A DNA stretch of 64,000 bases from contig NC_066313.1 of NCBI RefSeq assembly GCF_022539315.1, positions 22,481,059 through 22,545,058 on the forward strand, read 5' to 3'. A program made the translations under genes and the position numbers. Of this stretch, positions 27,364 through 37,589 are shown piece by piece. The notes under the pieces are model-generated. The model did no database searches, was not told the origin of the DNA, and saw only the letters and a program-made list of their open reading frames with translations. The DNA is from Serinus canaria (taxonomy: Eukaryota > Chordata > Aves > Passeriformes > Fringillidae). The first letter of the stretch is position 1, and each line of letters begins with the position of its first letter.

Positions 27364-28609
27364 CTGTGAAGACAAAAGAAAGTTTGACCTTGTTATAAGC
27401 AGAATTATGGAGGGCAGCTTAATCCTCTACCTACCTATAAACCAGAGCCAGCCACAAACTCACCTCACAGGCTGCACCCCTCTCACTACTAGCTGCGTTT
27501 CTGAAATTACATCAGAGTGGTATGTACTGGTGTGCAGATTGTATTTCAAGGGTCTACAGCTAGAAATGGCTTGTGCTGCAACTGCAATGCTTTGTGTTTG
27601 GACAAGTTTGGGGCTCTTCATAAAATGACCTCTCAGAACTTGCCTGCCTCCCTCAAAGCTGCATGGAAGGGATCAGCAGGCTCAAAGTATCATCCCAGCT
27701 AATTTTACACTCCTGGGAGTCCCAGATGGAGTCCTGCAGGATGCCAGGCTTCAAGGCACTGACTCAAAGGGTGTATTAGTTACTGGTTTCTGTGACACCT
27801 TTCAGCCAAGAGGGATCCCCCATTGGCTACCTGCAGTAGGCAGCTTATGACTGCAACACACATGGCAAAGCACCAAAGGCACAGTAGAATCTTTACGATT
27901 CACAAGATCAGCCATGACTTGGACATTCAAGATCCTTAAAAACTTTCCAAGCTGAGTTTGTGTCATGGCACCAGAGTGACCATGAACTGAGACCAGAAAA
28001 GGAACTTCCAGGTGTGGAGTGTGCCATCTGTTGCAGTCTTTCCTCTCTCACACTCATGTCTTGCTTCCATGCTCCACACCCCATGTCAGGTGGTGAGGGA
28101 TTTTCACTAAAAAGGAATCCTCTAGTTTGTTTTTTTTTTTAATATATTTTCAGCTTCCAAATTTGTGTGTAGCGAGGAATGAAACAACATAATTTTCTGC
28201 TTTGCTTACCACAAAGTAAACAGACAGCAGCTTCCCCTTCCCCCTTCCTAGCAGGAGTGGCTGATGGTCCTTTTGAGGCAAGACTGCCTATAAGCTAGGT
28301 GGGGAAAAGGAAATGAAGCCTGAAGAGAGCAACTCACTACTTCCAGCTGTTTTGCTGGATTCACAGGAATGTTGTTTACAGCCCACAGCTTATTAGCCCC
28401 TCTCTGCAGGCCCCAAATTCATGGACAATGTGTGAGTATCTATGGCCATGGGAGCCCCATGAAGGAAGGGCACTGTGAAAACAGGACAGCTGGGGGCCCA
28501 CCTCAAATGCCTGTGTACCAGTGCAAGCATCATGGTGGAAAAACGGAATCAGATGTTCACATAGATTTACAGAGGGAACCATTGGGATTTCATTCACAAT
28601 GAAAAACCT

Positions 28610-28870
28610 TTGGGATGACAGAGTTGGGTGAAACAGCTCTTAGGACTGGCCTGTAACTCGGATACAGGCTTTCTAAGAAAGACAGGTGGGAAAGGAGAGG
28701 AAAAGAATTGCAAAGCAGTGGCTGGCATGTACCCAGCTCTGGATGGTGAACTAGCTCAAATGTAAGGATCAGAGGATATAACAGTATCACTCTTGTTCCT
28801 TGGTGGTTGTTACCAATTACTTGATTAAGAAGAGGCAATACTGCTTTAGACAGGTAGAATAAGCCTTACA
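28610..28870 (+). mobile_element. Probable CR1 LINE internal fragment
   Basis: The stretch contains a CTCGGATACAGGCTTTCTAAGAAAGACAGG-like block (GGATACAGGCTTT, then AGAAAGACAGG) that resembles the endonuclease-coding part of CR1. It lies just upstream of a second CR1 piece in the same orientation. It is heavily diverged and short, so assignment is moderate. Confidence 0.45.
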
Positions 28871-28949
28871 ATAACAGTCCCTCTTTAGGGACCAGCCACC
28901 TTGATATTTTCTGGAAGGGAAAAAGTTCTAGGCTCAAGCAGTCACACAT

Positions 28950-29395
28950 GGGGGTCCTTCAGGTTCAGCGTGAGTTAGCAGTATGCCCTTGCAGCAAAGA
29001 CCAAGCGTCCTGGGTTGTATTAGCAAGAGTAAAACCCCCCAGGTGGAAGGAAGTGTCTAAAACCCTTTACATGGTGCTTATTAGACAGCATCTCAGGCAT
29101 TAGATCAGTTTTGGGCTCCCCAGAACAAGAAGGACATAGACACATGGGAGCAAGTCCACTGGAAGGCTCCCAAGATTGGAGAACCTAAGAGAGATGGGTC
29201 TGTTCAGTCTGAAGAAGAGAAGGCTGAGGGAGATCTTATTGCTCTCTTAAAAAAGTGAGTGGAAATGAGCAGAAAAGACAGAGGCTGGCTTTTCTCAGAG
29301 GTGCACAGTGAACACTGAAAAGCAGCTAACATGAGCTGCAATGTAGGGAAAATTCTGACTCAAAATAAGGGGAAAGCTTTTACTTTCAAAAAGGG
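28950..29395 (+). mobile_element. CR1 LINE fragment
   Basis: Successive blocks match the 3' half of CR1 in plus orientation: a GTGAGTTAGCAGTATGCCC-like piece, then CCTGGGTTGTAT, TTTTGGGCTCCCCAGAACA, GAAGGACATAGACA, a GGGTCTGTTCAGTCTGAAGA block and GAGAAGGCTGAGGGAGA. It fades near 29395 before the CR1 3' terminus. It is an old, 3'-truncated or eroded copy. Confidence 0.85.
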
Positions 29396-32300
29396 CTCCT
29401 CAGAGAGAAGATGGAAACTTGTCCCCGGAGATACAGAAAACTCATTTCCTTTCTTTTCCAGTGAGAAGGAAAAGGATGTTCCAGGGGAACATCCTGTTCT
29501 ATGGCTCAGGACAGACCTGCCCATTGTTCCAGCTAGCAGATTTGCAGGCTGGCAGAGCCCTGAAAGTTCTGGTGCCAAAATCCAAACTGCTACTCTTACT
29601 TACTGGGAACAAAGCAACTTGGAGGGCCACCTCAGACCTGAGAGAAGACCAACATGCACAGGACGGGACAGAGGATCTTAGTCTGGGAAAGAACTTTAGA
29701 GGCAGCTCTTTATGCAAAAGTTGTGGCCCAGGTGTTCTGTCAGGGGACACAAGGACTGTCTGTGACTTTGGAGCATCCTCAACACAATTTCTCCATGGTG
29801 CATTGGCAAACCTCGGTAAGGAGAGCCCAGGAGTAAAACCAGTGGCCATACCACATTTTGGGAATATTATCATAACCTCAAGAGGTTAACATTTGCATAA
29901 GGAAAAAAAGCCATGCAACAAACCAAGAAGGACTAAATTAATGCAGGACCAGCAGGTGAAACTGTGGGCCAGTGTGAAGTCCTAGTAGAATGGTGCAATG
30001 CCAGCCAAAATGGCTGAGGAGAGAGCAGCAAGAGCCACTACAGGGCAGCAGCAGAGCTCCAGCTGGGACATGTATAAACTGCCACTCTCCAAAGCCATCA
30101 AGACATTTTACTTCACAGAAGATCAAGTAAACTCAGCCAGTACAAGTAGTTTTGACCATGCCTACCAAATGCCCAAGAGGAAGAACATGTGTCCAGATGG
30201 TCATAACTGTCTTGCCTCTATTTCAGATGAGGGTGAAAAGGACATCCAAGACTAAAATCCTGTTAGGAATATAATGGCTGGCTCCCTTCAGCTGGCACCT
30301 CGGTCAGAAGGCAAGGAAAGGCTAAGACAAGAGGGGAATAGGGCAGGAAATAATTTTCCTCTAAATTTAAAACCTGACTTGGCTGCATCTGTTTAGAATC
30401 CAAAGCCAGTGGACAATAATTTCATTCAGATAAAAAGTCAGAGACTTTTAATTTTCAGGGCATCAAGCCAGCATGTTAAAATGCCAAAACTGTCAGCACC
30501 AGCAACAGTTAGCATTGCCTTCTTGGCACTTGTCATTACTTTACACACACCTTTTTAGGACAACCTTAAAATGAGAAGCTTTGACCTTATTATTTTTGCC
30601 CATGTGTGGGTTGTATTATGTTTTCACAGGTCCCAGAGTGCTGAAAGAATGACTGCTGAGAATAAAATCTCCTGGGACCAGAATCTCCTGGGTGTCACAG
30701 CCTCCATTTGCCCAGCCATCTCCTGTTGACCCTCAAGTGGAAAATTCTTTTGTGACTGGTCTCTCCGAACCATTAGCAGGGGCAAACCCACAGGCTGCAG
30801 CCCCACAGCAGGGCAAATACTACAGCTCAACAGCACTTACAGGCATTTTCATAATTTGACTAACAGCTTTTTACTTCAGGGCAAAACAGGCTGCTGCTGG
30901 ACCCCTCTGTCTCCAAGGACCATGGGACTGCCAGGGTCTTAGGTACTGCTGAAAAAGAAAGATCGCCATATTTTTCTGCTCTTTCAGTGTAAATCATATT
31001 GAGTATCCATTACAATGTGCTTAGGATGCCCCTGGCTGGGATGGGGATCAGAGCCATGAAAGGAAGCACACTGTAGTATCCCACTCCTCCATCCCTAGAC
31101 AGGGAGGATGCCCCATCCACAGGAAGGACTGATTCTGGAGAGATGGGAATGAACACTGAGAGGAATAGCTTAAAACTCATATTTGTTTCTTCTACATTTC
31201 ACATCTACAGCACAAGGCTGATGCCAGCCCAGCATTTAATCTTCCATGTCACTGACAGCAAATAACAAATCCCAAAGTAACCAGCAGCCATTCTCCATGA
31301 GAGAAGCTTACATTGAAGAGAAGGAGAGCTGCAAGGCAGGAGCAAGACAAGGGGAGAGATACTGTAGGGTGCCCTGGACTGGGAGGGCAGCAGGGCAGGA
31401 GGAGTACAAGGTCAGAGCTGGTGTGGGAGATTTTAAGTCCCAAGAAAGATACAGTGACAGAGCTAGGTAGAACAGGCTTGTGCAGAAACAGCTTGCAGCG
31501 AGGCTGTTCAAGTTAATTGCCGTCAATCCTTCACTTCATGACAACTGCAACTCACATTAATTTAAATAATAAGAAAGACTGAGACATGAAAAATAGATCA
31601 TGCTCCCCCAGCACAATCACTGTTGCTCTCCAGATGAAAGCAGGTGATTTGTTTCCACAAAAACACCCGCTATAGCAGTTATTACAGACCAGGGGCTGCA
31701 TACGTGAGGCAGCAAGGAAACCACAAACAAGCAAACACACAAACATCTGCTGCTGTTATCCTTGCCTTTTATGACCAAAGCCCTTCAGAGCTCAAAACTC
31801 CTCCTGAGATATTACCCGGGATGGTGTGGGTGGGCTGGATCAGTGTTCTGATTCAAGGCTATGGAAGGAGGCAAGGAGCAGTGCTACATCCCTAATGTCA
31901 GTAAATGAGTGAGCCCAAAGGTTGAGAGACACGAGTTCACATGCAGGAGACAAGCTCATTAGTGCCTTTCCAGGAGTGCAATGGGGGATGGCACAAGAAA
32001 GCATCAAGGCCACCCTTGCTTAAGCACTGCTTCTAGAAATCTTTTCCTAATGTTTATGCTAAACCTGACATATGCCACAGCTCCCAAACAGTTCAGATCC
32101 CAGCTTTTAGATCAGAGCATCTGGACACAGCACAGGCACAAAGTGGCAGGAGTGGGAACCACTGCTTAGCAGAAGTTGTACAAGGGGGACTTACAGGCAG
32201 GGGACACTAGTCCCTGGCTCCTGCAGTGATGGCACTCTGCTTTCATGGTGCTTCACATGATACCTCAATGCAGCAGCAGGATGGGTTTGTGGGAAAAAGG

Positions 32301-33799
32301 AAGGAAGCACAGGACTAGGAACTCAGCTTGGGTATGACAACAAAAAATGCAAACAGAGGGAGAGTGGACACCTAGCCAGAACATTCTGAGCTGTGTAAAT
32401 GCACTCACACGAAATTCAGTTAGATGCCTGGACTCTTTCCTCTGGGTAAACAGTAAGACCATTGGATGGAGCTTTCCACTGTGGGGCAGCTACTCCCCAA
32501 TCTACAACTTGAAGACTACTCAACAGTACAGTATTTTGTCAATAAGTCACAAAATACATTAAAAAAAAAATACAGCTCTTATTCCCAGTACAGCCCTATA
32601 ATACAGCAAAAGCTATTTAATACCTCCAGTACACAGATGCAAACAGTATTGCAACTGCCTAAGAAAGCCCATAAGCTTCATTTAAATGGTCTAACTGCTT
32701 GTTCAAAAAAGGGCACCTTGGATACAAATGGAAAAATTCTCAATTCCTTCCATATATCCCCATTAGTTGCTTCCTCCAGCCTATTTCCTTCCTCTCTGTA
32801 GGCTAGTAGGACCCCCATCTGTTGGATAAAATTAAGAGTCCCACCCACTAATACACAGGAGTCACCAGCTCTCAGGGCAAAAAAGAAAACATCAGAACTT
32901 CTCTCCAAAGTCAAAGGAACTTTGCAGCCACTAAAACCCTCCCCAGGTGCCTATCAATTAGCCTTGAGAGTTCTTATTTCCTTGTCCCCAGATTCCAATT
33001 AACAGCGCTTTATATAAAACGCTAATAAGCCCCAAGGCAGAGGTAGGGGGGATGCTGACCATCATATGGTTCTTCAGTGCTTTAGAAAAGCCACCTTGCT
33101 CACCACAATTAGGGGTCCTTTCCTGGGGCAATTAATTGACAGCAAATTGGCCTCATTAGTCATTGTTTAGTTAAAGTGTTTAGTGGTGAAAAGAGAACCT
33201 GAAGAAGGGGCTGAGCTGCTAAACACAACTAAATGGTTTAATTTCGCTCTTATGCGTGCAGCAGGCTAATCACAGCTCTTCACAACCGTAACAAGAAACA
33301 GCTTGTTGATGCTAAAGTCCGCAAAGGGAGCAAGCTGAGGGCTGGAGAGTAAAATCCAGACACTCTTTGGGATGCGGCATGGTAATGTTTCTGAAGCATT
33401 CTACAGAAGAAATGCGACATCAGACCCAAGATGTGTTTTTTACGGTCTGATTCACGCTGCAGCCTCAGCCAGAGGGAGACGAAGCTGTCAGCAGAGTGAG
33501 AGGGCAGAGAGGGAAGTTGTTGAACTTCATTAAAGAGAGTGGACTCTGAAAGAGTGTTCTGACCTTCCACTCTGCCAATGCCTCGCTCAGCATTACAGCT
33601 TCTGTGAAGTAGAGGCAAACGCTGAAGGCTTGGTTTTGTTTTTTAATCCCCCGGGAAACAAAAACCTCTCAAAACACACTACAGAGTTTGAACAAGGTGT
33701 AAAAATTCCCTCTTTATACTGTCTGAAAGGGAGTGCCTCATCACGTGGCCTTTAGGGAAGAGTGTATGACAGCCAGAGCATGGAAACCACTTTAAAAGA

Positions 33800-33836
33800 T
33801 CTGCAGTTCCCAACCCGTAGTGTTGGGAACTGCAGA
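33800..33836. repeat. Perfect inverted repeat, 15-bp stem
   Basis: Arms at 33800-33814 and 33822-33836 (TCTGCAGTTCCCAAC and its exact complement) are separated by a 7-nt loop, CCGTAGT. Unlike the surrounding sequence the palindrome is unblemished. It could be a small hairpin or a palindromic end of an unrecognised element. Confidence 0.8.
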
Positions 33837-34498
33837 GCACCCCCACTGCTCTGCACCGCTGGAGCTGATCTCCATCAAGCATCACAGCTGATGCCCAGAG
33901 AGACCAGGCAGAAGGAGGCACAGGGGCCACTAGCTCCGGCCTTGCATCTTGGTGAGCTCCCCCCATGATGCAGCTGGAGCCTCACCCACTGAGACGCCAG
34001 GCAGGAAATTGTTTAAAATCCAGATGGGGACTGTGCATATCACACTGCCTCGGAGCAGAGAAGCAGACAGGATCCTGTAAATCAAAGCCATGTGCAAAGC
34101 TACCCATGAGTTGGGTAGCATGTCAGAGCACACCACACTGGAGAGTGAGAGCTTACAAGCCAAAACATTTTGTCTAAAGGAATGCTCTGCCTTATCCAAT
34201 AGTGTCTGGACTATTTTTTCCACATAACATTGCATGGGAAGCCCTTCTACTACATTCTTTCTTTCTTAGCAGAGAGCAGGACAGTGTGTGAACGTGTTGC
34301 ATTGTCCCATTCCTGAGCTGTTGGAAACGACAACACAGAACTGGGCTCAATTCCTTACACTCATTATCACTGATTTTACTTTTTATAAACTTGTCTCCAC
34401 TAAATTTTCAAGAGAGAAATTATTTAGCTTCCACACTGAGAGAAACACAGAAAAGAACATATTAAGTCTCAAGCCAGCTTTATTTATCAGTTCACTAA

Positions 34499-34555
34499 GG
34501 TGAGAGGATAGCTCAGCGTTAAAAGCAGTCTCGCTCCTGTTCGGAGCCCAGCACC
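34499..34555 (+). repeat. tRNA-like fragment, possible tRNA-derived SINE piece
   Basis: The stretch has an A-box-like GGATAGCTCAGCG followed 30 nt later by a B-box-like GTTCGGAGCC. Spacing between the boxes is shorter than in an intact tRNA (about 44 nt), and no cloverleaf closes. It could be a decayed tRNA-derived SINE head or a tRNA pseudogene with a deletion. Chance resemblance is possible. Confidence 0.3.
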
Positions 34556-36342
34556 TCCACTTGAGAACTGGATGCCATCCTGGCACTCTAAAGCACCTCC
34601 AGCTCTGAGCTTAAGCTCCAGCTTTTACCCAGTACTGACTGTATTTCACCCACACCTGGCTTTTTGGTGTGCCCTCTCCAAGCGCAGGTTTACAGAACCC
34701 ACATTTTTGGATCCTGATGCAGTCCAGGAGAGCAGGTTCTCAATTATGTGCTCAGCATGTAAATGAAAGCACAAAACACAAGCCAGGCATATGCCCAATA
34801 TCTGCTTATCACCAGATTTGCACCTCTGCATATGAAGTTCTTTGCTACAGCCCTTCCCTTTCTTTTCTATTAGCATACTGAATTTATGCCACTCATCTGC
34901 ATCTCCTGTCTTTAAAGCACTGCTCTGTGCACTTGCACTTGTTTGTGCTGCTATGGTTCTTTCCGCTTGCAAAACTGACTTCAAGAGCTTTATGGCTAAC
35001 CCTCCTAGAGGAGCCTGCTGTGACAACACAGCCTTCTTTACAGGACATGTGTAAACAACAACAGAAGTGCTTGCCATGCTAATCCCCAGGGATTAACTCT
35101 TGGAATGCCACCTAATCCCAAACATTTTAACGACTGCAGATGTACACAGCTTTTGGTCTTTGTTTCAAGTGTGTTTACATATTCCCTTAGACTGTTCTTT
35201 TTAAATCTGGTATTTACTTATGGGACAGAAACAATACAAAATCTTTCTTTCTGCAGACATAATCAGCCATCCTGGAAGAGAAATCCTATAAGAAAAGTTG
35301 TCCTTAGTGTTCAGGTTCTCCAAAGACATTTCTGTGAATTTTCTTAAGAAGAACTTTTTCACAGGAACATTAAGCATGTTGGATGTATATGGCACACAGC
35401 TGAGTCCTAATATGCAGCCTTTCTAAGGCTTGATTCAGAGCCAAGGGAGCTTCTCCTGTGATGTTGTTTACCTCTGGACAAGTCCTTTTACAGCAGGAAT
35501 GGGTGATGGCTTCAAGGAAATGCTGCAGCCAGAACAGAAATGCTTTATTAGTCAGCTGAGAAAAAAAAAAAAACAAAAAAACAAGATTATGAGTTTTCAA
35601 CTGAGACACAGCAGCCCTTGGCTCCTGCCTGTTAACTCCTTCTTTGGGACATGGACTAGGGAGCACTGGCTAGGTATGAGGAGGAAAAAATAACAGAGAA
35701 AAGCCTATGTCATTCCAGGGCAAGAGGTACAGGTCCAGAGAAGGTCCTGATAAGGCAAGTGGGGAAGTAATTTAATTTCAGCTAATACCCCACTCTGGCT
35801 AGACAAACAGAGCAAAATTTTTTGTTTATTTGTTTTCAGATCTTGTGCTGTTGCTTATATTCAGCTCATTGGGAACAGAGTACAACCAACAGAACAACCA
35901 TCATGAACCACTGATGAACATCCACACAGAGGCCATCTCTCTCCAAAGGCTGTTCTCAGATTCCCTTGACTGCCCATGGTTTATTCCACATCCTCTTTGA
36001 CAAGCCACGGTGTGATAAATATGGCTCTGAAGGTGCCTTGTGGATACCACATACCCAAGGATCTGGCTCCATTTCAACTGAGGCAGCTTCTCAGTGACAA
36101 GCCTCTCACTCAAATCCAATGCATGTGGTACATGTAGAATATTTTATATTAGCAGGCTTTCCTTTCTTACACATTGAAGTGAGCAAAATGGAGCAGGACA
36201 GCTTGCTGTAACCACCTTTCAAGATTGCTTTCAGGATTCTGGAAAAGCAGAAAGCTACAGCAGCACTTTGGAAATGCTGGGTTTGCTTTCAGTCAAAAGT
36301 ATGAAGAACAAAGATAATAATCCCATACTGGGACTTTTACAC

Positions 36343-36729
36343 AGAATCACAGAACGTCTCAGGTTGGAATAGATATTAAACCTAAAATCATCTAGTTCCA
36401 ACTCCCCTGCTGTGGCCAGGTACATCTTTTACTAGATCAGGTTTCTCAGAGCTTCATCCAACCTGGCCTTGAACATTTCCAGGGATGTGGCATCCACATC
36501 TCTTGGCAACCTGTTCCAGTGCCTCACCACTCTCACAGTGAACAATTTCTTTCTAACACCTAATCTAAACCTGACCTCTTTCAGTTTGAAGCCATTTCCC
36601 TATCTGTGACTTCATGCTCTTGATGATATTCTCCTCCATCTTTCTCAAAAGATTCCTTTAAGTACAAAAGGGCACTGGAAATTAGGTCACCTCGAAGCCT
36701 TCTGTTCTCCAGGATGAACAATCACAATT
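36343..36729 (-). mobile_element. CR1 LINE, 3' half, left of the insertion
   Basis: This is a minus-oriented CR1 beginning with the reverse complement of the CR1 3' end (AGAATCACAGAA, then CAGGTTGGAAT). It continues through CAACCTGGCCTTGAACA, GGCAACCTGTTCCAGTGCC, CTCACAGTGAACAATTTCTT and TCGAAGCCTTCTGTTCTCCA. It stops at CACAATT, exactly where the foreign DNA begins, and the same CR1 resumes at 38133-38135. Confidence 0.93.
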
Positions 36730-36781
36730 ATTTTGCCGGCAATAAATATTTCCCGGGTCCCCCTGGGGTCGCCCCCGTCGA

Positions 36782-36796
36782 GGGGCCGAAGGCCCC
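36782..36796 (+). repeat. GAA-loop GC hairpin, copy 1
   Basis: GGGGCC and GGCCCC pair perfectly over 6 bp around a GAA loop. The same hairpin is at 37766-37780 in the second copy. Confidence 0.8.
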
Positions 36797-36825
36797 GAAG
36801 AAAGTTATTCTGTCGGACTTTTTGT

Positions 36826-36845
36826 AATAAAGCTACGGTTTTATT
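36826..36845. terminator. Facing poly(A) signals of the circular element
   Basis: AATAAA at 36826-36831 (plus) is followed at once by TTTATT at 36840-36845, which is AATAAA on the minus strand. Convergent signals of this kind end two transcripts that leave the origin region in opposite directions, as in circoviruses. The pair is repeated at 37810-37829. Confidence 0.5.
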
Positions 36846-36882
36846 TTTTCGCTCGGTTCAGAGTTTTGCGTGGGTTCCAATG

Positions 36883-37022
36883 TCTCGCGAGAACTGTGTG
36901 CCGTGTGGGTGCCGTGTGGGTGCCGTGTGTGTGCCGGTGCGCGTGTGTGTGAGTCCGGCTGGGTGAGTGCAGCTGTCTCAGTGGCTGACGTCATCGTGGG
37001 TGGTGCTCGTGGGTCAACCAAT
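36883..37022. promoter_or_regulatory. Promoter-like motif cluster left of the origin
   Basis: The cluster holds TCTCGCGAGA (36883-36892, a vertebrate bidirectional core-promoter palindrome), a consensus CRE, TGACGTCA (36986-36993), and CCAAT (37018-37022). All recur 984 bp later. The motifs are vertebrate host factor sites, as expected of a replicon transcribed in animal cells. No TATA box was found. Activity is inferred. Confidence 0.5.
36898..36941 (+). repeat. 11-bp tandem repeat, four units
   Basis: Units of GTGCCGTGTGG follow one another at 36898, 36909 and 36920, with a degenerate fourth at 36931. The array recurs at 37882-37925. It could bind a host or viral factor; it is not placed like the origin iterons. 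Confidence 0.75.
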
Positions 37023-37084
37023 GACGGTGCGTGCGTGAAGCTGGTCGTCGCGCCCACTGTGTCTGCACGGCACTGATAAGGCCG

Positions 37085-37127
37085 TGGCTCCAAGTTGCCG
37101 TATAGTATTACCGGCAACTTGGAGCCA
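37085..37127 (+). other. Rolling-circle origin stem-loop, copy 1
   Basis: A perfect 16-bp inverted repeat (37085-37100 with 37112-37127) encloses an 11-nt loop that contains TAGTATTAC at 37103-37111. A wobble and two more pairs could lengthen the stem. TAGTATTAC in a hairpin loop is the conserved origin of circoviruses and several other CRESS-DNA families. Their Rep protein nicks between the seventh and eighth bases. The stem is longer than the roughly 10-12 bp usual in circoviruses. Confidence 0.9.
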
Positions 37128-37135
37128 TGGAGCCA
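37121..37135 (+). promoter_or_regulatory. Iteron-like GGAGCCA direct repeat beside origin
   Basis: GGAGCCA occurs at 37121-37127 (the outer part of the right stem arm) and again at 37129-37135, one base apart. In circoviruses, short tandem repeats just 3' of the stem-loop bind Rep. The layout here is the same. The pair is repeated at 38105-38119. Confidence 0.65.
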
Positions 37136-37143
37136 CCACCGAC

Positions 37144-37188
37144 TGCGCATGTGCAAAGGGGCGGAGCCTCAAAGTCTGCGCATGCGCA
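37144..37188. promoter_or_regulatory. NRF1 sites and GC box right of the origin
   Basis: An NRF1-like TGCGCATGTGCA (37144-37155), a GC box GGGGCGG (37158-37164) and a perfect NRF1 palindrome TGCGCATGCGCA (37177-37188) lie within 45 nt of each other, starting 9 nt after the iteron-like repeats. This is where a plus-sense promoter of a circovirus-like circle would be expected. Only the first copy is present, because the insertion ends before this block in copy 2. Confidence 0.55.
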
Positions 37189-37238
37189 TTCGCACTGGTG
37201 CGTCACGGTGCCGATCCCGTCAGATGGGGGCGCTGTGC

Positions 37239-37589
37239 TCACTGAACTGTGACATGAGTGAGTGACATGGATCGGACACGCCACTGGGGGGTCCCCCATC
37301 TGCACTTGTCGGTGCACGTGAAAAAGAACCAGTGCGGGGGTCCCACCACGGCTGGTCGGTGTTGTGTGAGTGAGGGGCTGTGTGACGGGTACCCGCATAC
37401 GGTACCTGTGTAAGTGTGGTCCATGGGTGCTCTCAAGAAGATAATCAGCCTGAGAATACCCACTTTGATCTGTTGACCAATGTGGGAAAATGCAATGTAC
37501 CTGCGTTGATGAGACCGATTAATAGATGGGTGTTCTGGGCTGTAATGGTCTTCCTGAGTGCACCAGAGTGTGTGAAAACACTCGACCAA
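37239..37589 (-). CDS. Minus-strand open frame in circular element, up to 116 aa
   Basis: This is the longest frame in the 984-bp unit on either strand, with a non-ATG start. It is rich in His, Thr, Ser and Pro, has no arginine-rich N-terminus such as circovirus capsids have, and no recognised domain. A second minus-strand frame (36833-37156) runs through the origin stem-loop. Both are probably chance. Confidence 0.15.
   Translation of the reverse strand: MVECFHTLWCTQEDHYSPEHPSINRSHQRRYIAFSHIGQQIKVGILRLIIFLRAPMDHTYTGTVCGYPSHSPSLTQHRPAVVGPPHWFFFTCTDKCRWGTPQWRVRSMSLTHVTVQ
37267..37413 (+). CDS. Short ATG-started open frame in circular element, 48 aa
   Basis: This is the longest ATG-initiated plus-strand frame soon after the NRF1 and GC-box block, in the place where a circovirus rep gene would start. 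It begins MDRTRHWGV and ends at a TAA embedded in a GTAAGT splice-donor-like hexamer (37410-37415). It shows no Rep motif set that I would accept. It may be a real small protein, the first exon of a spliced message, a relic, or chance. Confidence 0.2.
   Translation: MDRTRHWGVPHLHLSVHVKKNQCGGPTTAGRCCVSEGLCDGYPHTVPV

Noticed and set aside
27251..27628. 125-codon plus-strand frame across the LSAMP exon
   Set aside because: It is the antisense shadow of the real minus-strand exon, which has consensus splice sites and a clear Ig-domain peptide.
29419..29889. 156-codon frame on the plus strand
   Set aside because: It starts at a non-ATG codon just past CR1 debris, shows no recognised domain, and a 124-codon frame overlaps it in antisense.
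37524..37535. RWVF tetrapeptide as a Rep motif I relic
   Set aside because: Four residues without the following motif residues or the other Rep motifs in order are not evidence of homology.
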